Shown: in pieces, positions 48,687 to 59,318 of the stretch
Numbering within the stretch: the first letter of the stretch is position 1
Layout of the letters: each line of letters begins with the position of its first letter
Assembly (NCBI RefSeq): GCF_009674485.1
Contig: NZ_WKJJ01000004.1
Span: 124,001 to 188,000 of the forward strand
Origin: Pseudoduganella rivuli
GTDB taxonomy: Bacteria > Pseudomonadota > Gammaproteobacteria > Burkholderiales > Burkholderiaceae_D
Direction: 5' to 3'
DNA: 64,000 bases
Made by a program: the position numbers and the translations under genes
Notes under the pieces: model-generated
Seen by the model: only the letters and a program-made list of their open reading frames with translations
The model's database searches: none
What the model was told of the DNA's origin: nothing

Positions 48687-50006
48687 TTACTGGGCAGTGG
48701 CAGGCACGGCGCTGGCAGGTTCGGGATCGGGAATCGGCTCGATCTTGCCCAACACGAACACGAACGATACGATGCCGACAATCAGGATCACACCGGCCAC
48801 CAGGAAGGCATTGGCGAACGAGTTGGTGGCGCCGACGATCATGCCGGTGACGATCGGGGCGGCCGCGCCCATCAGGTTGTTGGCGAAATTCATGATGCCG
48901 CCAATGGTGCCCGCGCCGCCTTTCGGGGCGATCAGCGAAGGCAGCGACCAGCCCACCGGCGCCGCGGCAGCCAGGCCGCCCAGTGCGATGGAAATCCAGA
49001 AGATGGCCCAGGCCGGGTTGGTGGTTTGCGTGGCGCCGAACACGGCCAGGCCAAACAGCATGCCCGTCACCAGCACGCCCTTGCGCACCACGGATTCATT
49101 CTTGCCCTTGGCGATCAGGTGGTCGATCAGCCAGCCGCCCACGATCAAGTCCGTCACCGTGGCCACCATCCATGGAATCGCGGCATAGCCGGCCGACTTC
49201 AGGATGCTCATGTGCATGGTCTGCACCAGGTAGCCGGGCAGCCACGTGAGGAACAGGTAAAACGTGTAGCCATAGGCGGCAAAGCCAATGGTCAGGCCCC
49301 AGATCTTGGTTTTCGTCAGCAGGTAGCCCAGCATGTTCAGCGCGCCCGTGTCGGACGGGCCTTCAGGTGCGGCGCCGCCCTGGCGGATGTAGTGCAGTTC
49401 TTCCTTGCTGAGGTTTTTGTCCGCGCTCGGATCACGGTAAAACACGTAGAACGCGATGAAGTACGCGAAGCTGAGGAAGGCGGACAGCGCGAAGCCGTAG
49501 CGCCAGCCATAGGCCACGATGGTGACCGCCACCAGCGGCACGCCGATCACGTTGGAAAACTTGGCGGCCGCGTCGAAGATCGCCGTGGCCATGCCCCGTT
49601 CCTTGCGGGGGAACCAGTAGCCGGTGGCTTTCGAGCTGACCGGAAAGGCCGGCGCTTCGGCGATGCCCAGCAGGATGCGGGCAATGAAGATGCCGGCGAA
49701 GCCGCTGGACAGGGCCGTGATGGTGGAAGCCAGGCCCCACAGGAACGCGCCCCAGCGGCCGACAGTGGTGGGGCCGAAGCGGTCCAGCACCATGCCGACG
49801 GGGATTTGCAGCAGCGAGTAGGACCAGGCGAAGGCGGAAAACAGGATGCCCATGTCGACCGGCGACAGGTTGAAGGCGGCCTGGATCTGCGGCGCCGCGA
49901 CGGACAGGCCGATGCGGTCGATGTAGTTGATCAGCACACCGATGCCGAGCAGGGCGCCGATGCCCCAGCGCCGCTTGGGAATGTTCTTGGTGATGGCGGT
50001 ATTCAT
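48687..50006 (-). CDS. MFS sugar-acid transporter (ACS/D-galactonate-glucarate type)
   Basis: A 439-residue major facilitator with about 12 helices. The opening RRWGIGALLGIGVLINYIDR and GRWGAFLWGLASTITALSSG, then ARILLGIAEAPAFPVSSKAT and GYWFPRKERGMATAIFDAAA are typical of the anion:cation symporter family that takes up aldonates and aldarates. With gluconokinase 25 bases upstream, gluconate or a relative is the likely substrate. Confidence 0.87.
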   Translation of the reverse strand: MNTAITKNIPKRRWGIGALLGIGVLINYIDRIGLSVAAPQIQAAFNLSPVDMGILFSAFAWSYSLLQIPVGMVLDRFGPTTVGRWGAFLWGLASTITALSSGFAGIFIARILLGIAEAPAFPVSSKATGYWFPRKERGMATAIFDAAAKFSNVIGVPLVAVTIVAYGWRYGFALSAFLSFAYFIAFYVFYRDPSADKNLSKEELHYIRQGGAAPEGPSDTGALNMLGYLLTKTKIWGLTIGFAAYGYTFYLFLTWLPGYLVQTMHMSILKSAGYAAIPWMVATVTDLIVGGWLIDHLIAKGKNESVVRKGVLVTGMLFGLAVFGATQTTNPAWAIFWISIALGGLAAAAPVGWSLPSLIAPKGGAGTIGGIMNFANNLMGAAAPIVTGMIVGATNSFANAFLVAGVILIVGIVSFVFVLGKIEPIPDPEPASAVPATAQ

Positions 50007-50031
50007 TGTGTCTCCTTGGGAATGTGGGGTG

Positions 50032-50547
50032 CTAGCGCTGCGCTATCTCGAGGATGGCTTCGGCCAGTTGTTGCGGTGCGGCAGTGATGTCCAGCGTGAC
50101 GCCGGTCTCGTCGGCTTGCAGGGGTTGCAGCGCCTGTAACTGGCTGTCGAGCAGGGCCGGAGGCATGTAGTGGTCCTTGCGGGCGGCCAGGCGCTGTGCG
50201 ATCACGTTGCGTTCGCCCTTCAGGTGGGCAAAGCGCAGCGCGGGATCGCCTTCGCGCAGCAGGTCGCGGTAACGCCGTTTCAGCGCCGAGCACGAGACGA
50301 CCAGGCTGGCGCCGGTTCCCCGCGCGGTGGCGATTTCCTGGCGCAGGCATTGCAGCCACGCGGCGCGGTCGGCGTCATCGAGGGGGATGCCGGATGCCAT
50401 CTTCGCGACATTGGCGGGCGAATGGTAATCGTCGCCTTCGATGAAACGGGCGCCGAGGGCTTGCGCCACCCGCCGTCCCACTTCGCTTTTGCCGCTGCCG
50501 CAGACACCCATCACGACCCATCGGCTTGCTTGTTTTATGTGGTTCAT
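50032..50547 (-). CDS. gntK: Gluconokinase
   Basis: Phosphorylates gluconate to 6-phosphogluconate. The 171 residues carry the P-loop GVCGSGKS (14-21), EGDDYHSPANVAKMASGIPL, DDADRAAWLQCLRQEI, VVSCSALKRRYRDLLR and RKDHYMPPALLDSQLQALQP, the full GntK pattern. It heads the gntK-MFS-porin operon; the operator at 50578-50591 lies 31 bases before the ATG. Confidence 0.95.
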   Translation of the reverse strand: MNHIKQASRWVVMGVCGSGKSEVGRRVAQALGARFIEGDDYHSPANVAKMASGIPLDDADRAAWLQCLRQEIATARGTGASLVVSCSALKRRYRDLLREGDPALRFAHLKGERNVIAQRLAARKDHYMPPALLDSQLQALQPLQADETGVTLDITAAPQQLAEAILEIAQR

Positions 50548-50577
50548 TTCCGTTGAATTATGAGTTTGACATCAAAA

Positions 50578-50591
50578 TGATAGCGCTATCA
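50578..50591 (-). promoter_or_regulatory. GntR-type (LacI family) operator upstream of gntK
   Basis: TGATAGCGCTATCA is a perfect 14-bp palindrome in the gap between gntR and gntK. Odd-even symmetry and the central CG fit LacI-family operators. It differs from the TGTTATCGATAACA sites of the GH2 locus, so the two LacI regulators have separate targets. The promoter boxes are not clear. Confidence 0.7.
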
Positions 50592-50716
50592 GTGATGCGA
50601 AGTGTCGGCCATCGTGAACGCTTGGTCAAGAAATTTGTATGCTGCGGCGCAGCATGCATGCGGATTTCGCATGGCATGCCGGCGTGGGGGAGGGTGTTTG
50701 ACTGGGTGGCTGGCGC

Positions 50717-51745
50717 TTACGCGCTTTCCCGCGCCATCACCGTGAAACCGAGGTCGATATGCTGCTGTTCAGGCGCTTCGCCCCTGATCAGCGTTTGCAG
50801 CAGGGTGGCGGCTTCGAAGCCGACTTTATAGCGCGGCGTGGCGATCGTGGTGCATGACGGATGCATCAGCGCCGATGCGGGTAAATCATTGAAGCCGCAA
50901 ATTGCCAGTTGCTGTGGCACGACAATGCCGCGCCGCTGGCACTGGAATATCGCGCCGTGCGCCAGGTCGTCGTTGCAGCAAAAGATCGCGTCGAGGCCCG
51001 GCATGGTGGCGTGCATGCGCTCGACCAGTTCCGCGCCCAGTGCAATGGTGGACGGATCGGGCACCATCATTTCCAGCGTCGGATCGAGCTTGCCCGCTTC
51101 CGCCATGGCCATCCGATAACCTTCCTGGCGCTTGATGGTGCGCTCGTCCAGTTGGGCACCCATGAAGCCGATGCGCTGATACCCCTTGTCGAGCAGGTAG
51201 CGCGTCATCTGGTAGCCGGCCTGGATTTGCGAAAAGCCGACGGAGACGCGGTCCGGATCGGTGGAAATGTCCATCATCGACACCACCGGCACGCGCGACG
51301 TCGCCAGTGTCTTTTCCACGCCCTTGCTGTGCGACAGGCCGGACAGCAGGATGCCGTCCGGGTTCGATTGCATGTAGACGTTCAGCAGCTTTTCCTCTTC
51401 GGCGTCGGAATAGCGCGTGTTACCGATCAGGATCTGGTAGCCATACGGATCCAGCGCATCCTGGATGCCCGCCAGCACGGCGGTAAACACGGCGTTCGAC
51501 AGCGACGGCACCAGCACCACGATCACGTTGGATTTCGACGACGCCAAGGCGCGCGCGGCGCGGTTGGGCACATAGCCGAGTTCTTCGACCGCCTTTTCCA
51601 CCCGTTCGCGCAGCAGCGACGACACGAGTTCCGGCTGGCTGATGGCACGCGACGCGGTCATCGTCGCCACGCCGGCATGGGCGGCCACCGCCGCCAGGGT
51701 TACACGGCCGCTGGCGCGGCTCTTGCCATTCGAAGTTCTGCTCAT
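50717..51745 (-). CDS. LacI family regulator of the gluconate operon
   Basis: A 342-residue protein: helix-turn-helix VTLAAVAAHAGVATMTASRA, hinge VPNRAARALASSKS, and an effector domain resembling GntR of E. coli (IGNTRYSDAEEEKLLNVYMQ, ILLSGLSHSKG, AICGFNDLPASALMHPSCTT). It lies upstream of gntK on the same strand. By family it represses until gluconate binds. Confidence 0.9.
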   Translation of the reverse strand: MSRTSNGKSRASGRVTLAAVAAHAGVATMTASRAISQPELVSSLLRERVEKAVEELGYVPNRAARALASSKSNVIVVLVPSLSNAVFTAVLAGIQDALDPYGYQILIGNTRYSDAEEEKLLNVYMQSNPDGILLSGLSHSKGVEKTLATSRVPVVSMMDISTDPDRVSVGFSQIQAGYQMTRYLLDKGYQRIGFMGAQLDERTIKRQEGYRMAMAEAGKLDPTLEMMVPDPSTIALGAELVERMHATMPGLDAIFCCNDDLAHGAIFQCQRRGIVVPQQLAICGFNDLPASALMHPSCTTIATPRYKVGFEAATLLQTLIRGEAPEQQHIDLGFTVMARESA

Positions 51746-51784
51746 TGGTTCTTGTTCTTGTCTGCTAAAAAACTGAGTGTACGG

Positions 51785-52339
51785 TCAGCGCGCGCATCCC
51801 GCCAGTACTGCTTTGTTTTGCTTGCTGCGTTCGGCCCGCTGCGCATCGGTCAGGTAGCCGCGCTGGCCATCCTTGTCGAATGTGCTCATGCGGACGCCGG
51901 ATTCGAGCGCCAACTGGTTGCTGCGCGCATTCTCGCAGTTGGCCGACTCCGACGATTTCTGCGCCGCTTCCTGCGCCGCCTTCTGGCTGGCGGCGGCTGC
52001 TTCGGCCTGCCGCTTGGCGAAGTCCGCATTGCGTTCGGCCAGCGTGGGCGGGCGTTTTGCCTTGTCCTCCGCACTTGCCTTGCCGCTGTCGGCCGTGGGC
52101 GCGGCTGCGTTGGCGGCAGGATTGTCGGCCGCTGCCGGTGCGGGCGCGATTTGCGCATTGCGCGGCTGGCGCAGGATGCGGTTCAGCGGCACCGAGGGCG
52201 GCGGCGGCTGGTCCGACAACTGCTTCATGCCCTTGTCGTCGATCCAGATGTACGGCGCCTGGGCGTGCGCCACCGGCGCGGTGCAGGCAACGGCCAGCAG
52301 GGCGCCTGCCAGCAGTCGGAGTTGTGAGAGTTTCATCAT
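51785..52339 (-). CDS. DUF4124 domain periplasmic protein
   Basis: A 184-residue exported protein. The signal peptide ends near residue 26 (APVAHA), followed by the DUF4124 motif QAPYIWIDDKGMKQLSDQPP, then an Ala/Pro/Lys-rich linker with a likely coiled coil (about 80-125) and a Cys pair. ATG 52339 follows AAAAGG by five bases; ATG 52372 and 52354 would lengthen the N-terminus. Function unknown. It is 39 bases upstream of the gluconate regulator. Confidence 0.8.
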   Translation of the reverse strand: MMKLSQLRLLAGALLAVACTAPVAHAQAPYIWIDDKGMKQLSDQPPPPSVPLNRILRQPRNAQIAPAPAAADNPAANAAAPTADSGKASAEDKAKRPPTLAERNADFAKRQAEAAAASQKAAQEAAQKSSESANCENARSNQLALESGVRMSTFDKDGQRGYLTDAQRAERSKQNKAVLAGCAR

Positions 52340-52397
52340 GGCAACCTTTTTCATGTCGGCCTGATTCTCCATGAAATACCTTTGAAGTCAACCGTAA

Positions 52398-53936
<1,539 letters not shown>

Positions 53937-53944
53937 GCTCCACG

Positions 53945-53978
53945 AACGCTGGCACCTGCGCAACGCGGTGCCGGCGTT
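53945..53978 (+). terminator. Possible attenuating hairpin between guaB and guaA
   Basis: AACGCTGGCACC pairs with GGTGCCGGCGTT (one wobble) around a ten-base loop. Only three T residues follow, so it may only partly stop transcription or act in RNA processing. Confidence 0.35.
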
Positions 53979-54034
53979 GTTTCACCAGAATTACCCTTGG
54001 TTGTACCCATTTCCCAAAGCTTTTACCCACATCC

Positions 54035-55645
54035 ATGCACTCTAAAATCCTCATCCTCGATTTCGGTTCCCAGGTCACCCAGCTGATCGCCCGCCGCGTG
54101 CGCGATTCCGGCGTGTTCTCCGAAGTTTATCCATACGATATCGGCGACGACTTCGTGCGCAACTATGGCGCGTCCGGCGTGATCCTGTCCGGCAGCCATA
54201 ACTCGACGCTGGAAGGCGATTCGCCGCGCGCGCCGCAAGCCGTGTTCGAGCTGGGCGTGCCGGTGCTGGGCATTTGCTACGGCATGCAAACCATGGCCGC
54301 GCAACTGGGCGGCAAAGTGGAAAACGGCCTGGTGCGCGAATTCGGCTACGCCGAAGTGCGCGCCCGCAGCCATACCAAACTGCTGGACGGCATCAACGAC
54401 TTCGTGACGCCGGAAGGCCACGGCATGCTGAAAGTGTGGATGAGCCACGGCGACAAAGTGCTGGAAATGCCGCCAGGGTTCAAGCTGATGGGCGACACCC
54501 CGAGCTGCCCGATCGCCGCCATGGCCGACGAAGACCGCCGCTTCTACGCCGTGCAATTCCACCCGGAAGTCACGCACACCGAGCAGGGCAAGGCCATCCT
54601 GGGCCGCTTCGTGCACGAGATCTGCGGCATCAAGGCCGACTGGAACATGCCGGACTACATCTCCGAAGCCGTGGAAAAAATCCGCGCGCAAGTGGGTACC
54701 GATGAAGTGATCCTGGGCCTGTCGGGCGGCGTGGATTCGTCCGTGGCCGCCGCGCTGATCCATCGCGCCATCGGCGACCAGCTGACCTGCGTGTTCGTCG
54801 ACCACGGTTTGCTGCGCCTGAACGAAGGCCAGATGGTGATGGATATGTTCGCCAAGAACCTGGGCGTGAAAGTCATCCGCATCGATGCGGAAGACCAGTT
54901 CATGGGCCACCTGGCCGGCGTCACCGACCCGGAACAGAAGCGCAAGATCATCGGCCGCGAATTCGTTGAAGTGTTCCAGGCTGAATCGGCCAAGCTGGTC
55001 AACGCGAAATGGCTGGCGCAAGGCACGATCTATCCGGACGTCATCGAGTCGGCCGGCAAGGGCAAGAAAGGCCAGACCATCAAGTCGCACCACAACGTGG
55101 GCGGCCTGCCGGACACCATGAAGCTGCAATTGCTGGAACCGCTGCGCGAACTGTTCAAGGACGAAGTGCGCAAGCTGGGCGTGGCGCTGGGCCTGCCGCA
55201 TGACATGGTCTACCGCCATCCGTTCCCGGGCCCGGGCCTGGGCGTGCGCATCCTGGGTGAAGTGAAAAAGGAATACGCCGATCTGCTGCGCCAGGCTGAC
55301 GCGATCTTCATCGAAGAGCTGCGCAACACGCCATACGAAGCCACGGTGGTGCCGGGCTTCGACCAGGACAGCGTGCCGAAGAACTGGTATGAAGCGACGT
55401 CGCAAGCGTTTGCCGTGTTCCTGCCGGTGAAATCGGTCGGCGTGATGGGCGATGGCCGCACCTATGAATACGTGGTGGCGTTGCGTGCGGTGCAGACGCA
55501 GGACTTCATGACGGCGCATTGGGCGCATTTGCCGCACTCGTTGCTGGGTAAGGTGTCGAATCGCATCATCAATGAGGTACGCGGGCTCAACCGGGTGGTT
55601 TATGACATTAGCGGTAAGCCACCTGCGACCATTGAGTGGGAGTGA
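54035..55645 (+). CDS. guaA: GMP synthase (glutamine-hydrolysing)
   Basis: Makes GMP from XMP, ATP and glutamine. The 536-residue protein has a class I amidotransferase domain with Cys81 in [14 protein letters not shown] and the His/Glu pair in [13 protein letters not shown]. The ATP-pyrophosphatase domain has [18 protein letters not shown], and the C-terminal dimerisation domain has [15 protein letters not shown], ending PPATIEWE. Standard length, coupled with guaB. Confidence 0.98.
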   Translation: MHSKILILDFGSQVTQLIARRVRDSGVFSEVYPYDIGDDFVRNYGASGVILSGSHNSTLEGDSPRAPQAVFELGVPVLGICYGMQTMAAQLGGKVENGLVREFGYAEVRARSHTKLLDGINDFVTPEGHGMLKVWMSHGDKVLEMPPGFKLMGDTPSCPIAAMADEDRRFYAVQFHPEVTHTEQGKAILGRFVHEICGIKADWNMPDYISEAVEKIRAQVGTDEVILGLSGGVDSSVAAALIHRAIGDQLTCVFVDHGLLRLNEGQMVMDMFAKNLGVKVIRIDAEDQFMGHLAGVTDPEQKRKIIGREFVEVFQAESAKLVNAKWLAQGTIYPDVIESAGKGKKGQTIKSHHNVGGLPDTMKLQLLEPLRELFKDEVRKLGVALGLPHDMVYRHPFPGPGLGVRILGEVKKEYADLLRQADAIFIEELRNTPYEATVVPGFDQDSVPKNWYEATSQAFAVFLPVKSVGVMGDGRTYEYVVALRAVQTQDFMTAHWAHLPHSLLGKVSNRIINEVRGLNRVVYDISGKPPATIEWE

Positions 55646-55677
55646 CAGCGTATTAACTGTCGTTGCGGTTTGTAATT

Positions 55678-55710
55678 AAATAATGGCTCCGCTCGGGGCC
55701 ATTATTTTTT
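55678..55710 (+). terminator. Intrinsic terminator of guaA
   Basis: AAATAATGGC (55678-55687) pairs with GCCATTATTT (55698-55707) and ends in six T residues. Confidence 0.9.
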
Positions 55711-55788
55711 CTGAACGCGGCCGGCGCCAACACCGCCCACGAGAGCATCGCGGAACCAAATAAGCGCTGCGGCGATGCAGGGACCGCG

Positions 55789-56808
55789 TCATTGCCCGCG
55801 GCGCCGGAACTGCGTCGGCGTCAAGCCACTCCAGCGATAAAACGCGCGGCCAAATGCCTGTGGTTCGCTATAGGCAAGCTGATTGCTGATTTTCTTCACC
55901 GAATCTGTCGAATGGACTAACAGGTAGGCGGCGCGGTCAAACCTGACCTTGTCGATCAGTTCGGAATACTGGACCCCTTCGTTATTGAAATGCCGGCGCA
56001 GGCTGCGTTCCGAGCAATTCAACTTGGCCGCCATGGCTTCGGCGCTCGGATAGTAGTCGAGGCTGGCCAGGATATTGAGCGTCCTTTCGCGCCACGACGT
56101 GGGGCCGAAGCGGAATGCGGAGGCGCGGCACTGTTGGTGAAAAACCTGATAGCTGAAGTTGCTGTGCCCGGTGTTGGGCATCTTGCCGATCTCGTTGTCG
56201 AAGCTGACCAGCGTATACTCGTTGCCGAAATTGACCGGACAGCCAAGCTCAGCCGCATAACGCTGCGCATCGCCGGGGGCGGCATAACCGAACGTGACTT
56301 CACTGACATAGGCCCCGGCCGCCGGCCCGAAAATTTCGACCAGCAATTGTTGCGTCCCGCGGATGCTGAGGTCGATCAGCAAGCGATAGAGTCTCCCCAA
56401 ATCGGTGACCGGACGATAGCGCACGACGGTTTTTCCAGGTGACACGGCGCCGATCAGCTCCGACGTAAACCAGCGGTTGGTCAATGGATGGAAGCGTCTT
56501 AGCAAATAGCCGGCATGCCCCACATTGCGCGAATTTCTCAGCAATCCTCCCATCATGCCGATCGCATTGACGTTGATACGGGAGCCGAGTTCAAGTCCGG
56601 CCGCGCCCGGCTGTAACAGACGCTCGATATTCGCGTAGATGGCCAGTTCCTGCGCTGCGCTTAACACGCTCTCGGGCCGGTCCCAGGTCTTGCTGTCCAG
56701 GTGCGTTCCCGCCAACACGTCGCCCAAATCATACCCCTGCGCAATCATGTCTTGAATGCAAAAGGGCAGCAGTACATGGATGGGTAAGGCGGGGCCGGAA
56801 GAATTCAT
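55789..56808 (-). CDS. AraC family regulator (Arabinose_bd/OruR type)
   Basis: A 339-residue protein with a long N-terminal domain of the OruR/ArgR/GadX-like type (GAAGLELGSRINVNAIGMMG, ELIGAVSPGKTVVRYR) and a C-terminal AraC helix-turn-helix (AEAMAAKLNCSERSLRRHFN, SVKKISNQLAYSEPQAFGRA, WSGLTPTQFRRR). ATG 56808 gives the usual start; an in-frame start at 56925 would add 39 residues with no family likeness. It is divergent from the small ORF/MFS pair and probably controls it. Confidence 0.87.
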   Translation of the reverse strand: MNSSGPALPIHVLLPFCIQDMIAQGYDLGDVLAGTHLDSKTWDRPESVLSAAQELAIYANIERLLQPGAAGLELGSRINVNAIGMMGGLLRNSRNVGHAGYLLRRFHPLTNRWFTSELIGAVSPGKTVVRYRPVTDLGRLYRLLIDLSIRGTQQLLVEIFGPAAGAYVSEVTFGYAAPGDAQRYAAELGCPVNFGNEYTLVSFDNEIGKMPNTGHSNFSYQVFHQQCRASAFRFGPTSWRERTLNILASLDYYPSAEAMAAKLNCSERSLRRHFNNEGVQYSELIDKVRFDRAAYLLVHSTDSVKKISNQLAYSEPQAFGRAFYRWSGLTPTQFRRRGQ

Positions 56809-57006
56809 TATTGGGCAGATTTTCAGGTGATGGCCGGAATTGTTACGAAAGTGGCCGTTTCGAGCCTCGGAACAGCCGCGTGGCCCCGGTATATTTTGCT
56901 GACCCGACGCTTGAGCGTCCAGCATTAAAGCAGTTTTTATATGTTGGCAGCGCGATATTTTTTCTAAAGAAGCGGGAAATAATTCTTATTAACAGGAGAC
57001 GACATC

Positions 57007-57171
57007 ATGACCAAAGTAGCCAGCAGCAAGACATCCGGCAAGTCCACAGACGCGGTATGCACGGACGTGTCCGCCGCCCCGTTTGAAGCGGGCGGGGCGC
57101 ACCGGCAGGCATTCCCGACGGTCGGCGGGCGCGTCCAGGAACGCCTGACGCAACCGGGCAAGCCGGCATGA
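57007..57171 (+). CDS. Small 54-residue protein translationally coupled to an MFS gene
   Basis: ATG 57007 follows AGGAGA by six bases, a better ribosome site than many genes here. The product is hydrophilic, starts TKVASSKTSGKSTDAVCTDV, has one Cys, and ends GGRVQERLTQPGKPA. The stop overlaps the transporter ATG (ATGA at 57168). I do not recognise it. It may be a leader peptide that couples translation of the transporter, or a small protein in its own right. Confidence 0.5.
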   Translation: MTKVASSKTSGKSTDAVCTDVSAAPFEAGGAHRQAFPTVGGRVQERLTQPGKPA

Positions 57172-58607
57172 GAACGGGCAATTCCCGCGCAGCCGTGCAG
57201 GAGGACCTGACACAGGCTGGCCCGGCTGGACCGGGTTGTTCCATCGATAGCGGAACGGTCGGCAAGGCCCCGGTCCCGGCAGTCGCCTCCGGCGCGAAGG
57301 CCGCCCTGTTCACGCTGTTTCTGATTAACTTCCTGAACTTCTTTGACCGCACGATTCCCGCCGTCGTGCTCGAACCGATCCGCAGGGAGTTCGCGCTCGA
57401 CGACATGATGCTGGGCCTGATGGGCACCACATTTACGCTCATCTATGCGCTCGCCGGCTTGCCGCTGGGGCGCCTGTCGGACCGGGTCAGGCGCACCCGC
57501 GTGCTGGCCGGCGGCGTCTTCGTGTGGAGCCTGATGACCGCAGCTTCCGGCCTGGCGTGGAATTTCGCCTCTTTCCTGCTGATACGCCTTGGTGTGGGAA
57601 TAGGCGAGGCAAGCTGCGCGCCGGCGTCCAATTCGATGATCGGCGATCTGTATCCATCGAAGCAGCGGGCGCGGGCGCTCGGCCTGTTCATGCTCGTTCT
57701 GCCCCTGGGCAGCCTGGCCTGCTTCATGCTCGTCGGATATCTGGCGCAAAACTATGGCTGGCGCGCGCCGTTTTACCTCGCGGCCGTGCCCGGCTTCGTC
57801 GTGGCCTTGCTGGTGCTCCGAGTGCGCGAGCCGGTGCGCGGCTCCCAGGAGGGCCATATGGCGGGCAAACTCGCGCCGGTAGCCCGGCCATACCGCAGCG
57901 TGCTGGCGATTCCGACGCTGTGGTGGATCATCGCGTCGGGGGCCGCGGTCAATTTCGCCTCGTACGCCTTGAGCACGTTCCTGCCGTCCCTGATGGTGCG
58001 TTACCACCACGTCAACGTGGCGCAGGCGGGCATGGTGGCGGCCATCGTGTTAGGCGTGACGGGCCTGGTCGGCTTGACGGCTGGCGGATGGATTGCCGAC
58101 CGGGTGCACCAGGCTTTCGTGCGCGGGCGCCTGATGCTCGGCGCGATCTGCCTGCTGGCCTCGGCGCCTTTGCTTTGGCTCGGCCTGACGCGCGCCGCCG
58201 GCGACGTGGTCGCGGTGACGGCGCTGCTGTCACTTGGCTGGCTGTTGTACTTCATGTATTTCGTGACCGTGTATGCGTCGATCCAGGACGTGGTGGAGGC
58301 GCGTTTGCGCGCGACGGCGATGTCCGTGTATTTCTTCTTCCAGTACATACTCGGTGCGGGCTTCGGCACCATCGTCACCGGGGCGTTGTCGGACTGGCTT
58401 GCCGCACGGGCCATGCAGGCAGTACATGCGCCGGCCATGACCGACGGGTTCCGCGCCATCGGCCTGCAAGGTGCGCTGAGCCTGGCCGTGCCGGGTGCGA
58501 TTTTCATCACCGGCCTCGCATTGTGTTTCGCGGCGCGCAGCTTCGCCGCCGACGCGGCGCGGGTCGCCCCGCTTAACCGCCCCTCGTCGTCAGTATCGGG
58601 GCTTTGA
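57168..58607 (+). CDS. MFS transporter (spinster-like)
   Basis: A 479-residue major facilitator. A 45-residue soluble N-terminal extension is followed by about 12 helices. Seen are FLNFFDRTIPAVVLEPIRRE, GLPLGRLSDRVRRTRVLAG (the inter-helix 2-3 loop motif) and GVGIGEASCAPASNSMIGDL, typical of spinster/ACS-like members. Substrate unknown. It overlaps the small ORF and is followed 21 bases later by a Cache protein gene. Confidence 0.87.
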   Translation: MRTGNSRAAVQEDLTQAGPAGPGCSIDSGTVGKAPVPAVASGAKAALFTLFLINFLNFFDRTIPAVVLEPIRREFALDDMMLGLMGTTFTLIYALAGLPLGRLSDRVRRTRVLAGGVFVWSLMTAASGLAWNFASFLLIRLGVGIGEASCAPASNSMIGDLYPSKQRARALGLFMLVLPLGSLACFMLVGYLAQNYGWRAPFYLAAVPGFVVALLVLRVREPVRGSQEGHMAGKLAPVARPYRSVLAIPTLWWIIASGAAVNFASYALSTFLPSLMVRYHHVNVAQAGMVAAIVLGVTGLVGLTAGGWIADRVHQAFVRGRLMLGAICLLASAPLLWLGLTRAAGDVVAVTALLSLGWLLYFMYFVTVYASIQDVVEARLRATAMSVYFFFQYILGAGFGTIVTGALSDWLAARAMQAVHAPAMTDGFRAIGLQGALSLAVPGAIFITGLALCFAARSFAADAARVAPLNRPSSSVSGL

Positions 58608-58628
58608 AAACTATTCTGGAGAATTGAA

Positions 58629-59087
58629 ATGCGAAATGTATTACGGGCAATGTTATTCAGCGTTGCGCTGGCCGTGACCGGGACCGCCGGCGCGACCGAG
58701 CATGCCACCAAGGATGACGCGGTAGCGATGGTGCACAAGGTCGTCGCCTATATCAAGGCCAACGGCAAGGATAAGGCGATTGCGGAAGTCAATATACCGA
58801 AAGGCCGGTTCGTGGACCGCGACCTCTATGTGACCATTGGCGACGGAGTCGGAACGGTATTGGCGCACGGCGGCAATCCGAGGTTGGTTGGCAAGAATCT
58901 GACCGAAGTGAAGGATGTCGATGGCAAGGCATTCGTCAAGGAAGGCGGTGAAATCCTCAAGACGAAAAACAGTGGTTGGGTTGACTATAAGTGGCCAAAT
59001 CCCGTGTCCGGCAAGATCGAATCGAAGTCCTTGTATTCTGAAAAGTTCAACGACCTTGTCATCAGTGTCGGTGTTTATCAGGATTGA
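58629..59087 (+). CDS. Periplasmic single Cache (sCache_2) protein
   Basis: A 152-residue exported protein: signal peptide to about residue 22 (TGTAGA), then a single Cache domain with DDAVAMVHKVVAYIKANGKD, DRDLYVTIGDGVGTVLAHGG, NPRLVGKNLTEVKDVDGKAF and SGWVDYKWPNPVSGKIESKS. There is no kinase or chemoreceptor part, so it may be a free-standing ligand-binding protein. GGAGAATTG precedes the ATG. A terminator follows. Confidence 0.85.
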   Translation: MRNVLRAMLFSVALAVTGTAGATEHATKDDAVAMVHKVVAYIKANGKDKAIAEVNIPKGRFVDRDLYVTIGDGVGTVLAHGGNPRLVGKNLTEVKDVDGKAFVKEGGEILKTKNSGWVDYKWPNPVSGKIESKSLYSEKFNDLVISVGVYQD

Positions 59088-59090
59088 CGC

Positions 59091-59124
59091 GATAAAGCCC
59101 TGTTTTTACGGGGCTTTATCTTTT
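59091..59124 (+). terminator. Intrinsic terminator of the MFS-Cache unit
   Basis: GATAAAGCCC (59091-59100) pairs with GGGCTTTATC (59111-59120), then TTTT. Confidence 0.88.
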
Positions 59125-59209
59125 GAGATGTCGCATTGACAGGTCAACGCGGCGCGCTGGCAGTCCCGTCGGCCCGCCAGTCCATCAGGAAGGAGGCCTT
59201 CGGTCATTT

Positions 59210-59225
59210 TTGACACGCGTGGCAA
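59210..59225 (+). promoter_or_regulatory. Palindromic operator-like site upstream of icmF
   Basis: TTGACACGCGTGGCAA is a palindrome except for one base pair. It lies 94 bases before the icmF ATG and, with the next AAAT, recurs with one change at 63954-63972. The first six bases could double as a -35 box, but no -10 was found at the right distance. The TetR protein at 63004-63768 is a candidate binder. Confidence 0.6.
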
Positions 59226-59318
59226 AATCTCGCACGGATTTTGAAGTTTTAAGACATTGCCGGCAAGCCGCGCGCTCCTTATATTTGGGAATCCCCTCTC
59301 ATTTCCCCAGGAAGCGCC

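Noticed and set aside
59205-59240. Possible sigma-54 promoter before icmF
   Set aside because: The GG and GC elements are nine bases apart instead of ten and the -24 box is poor; the palindrome explains the conservation better.
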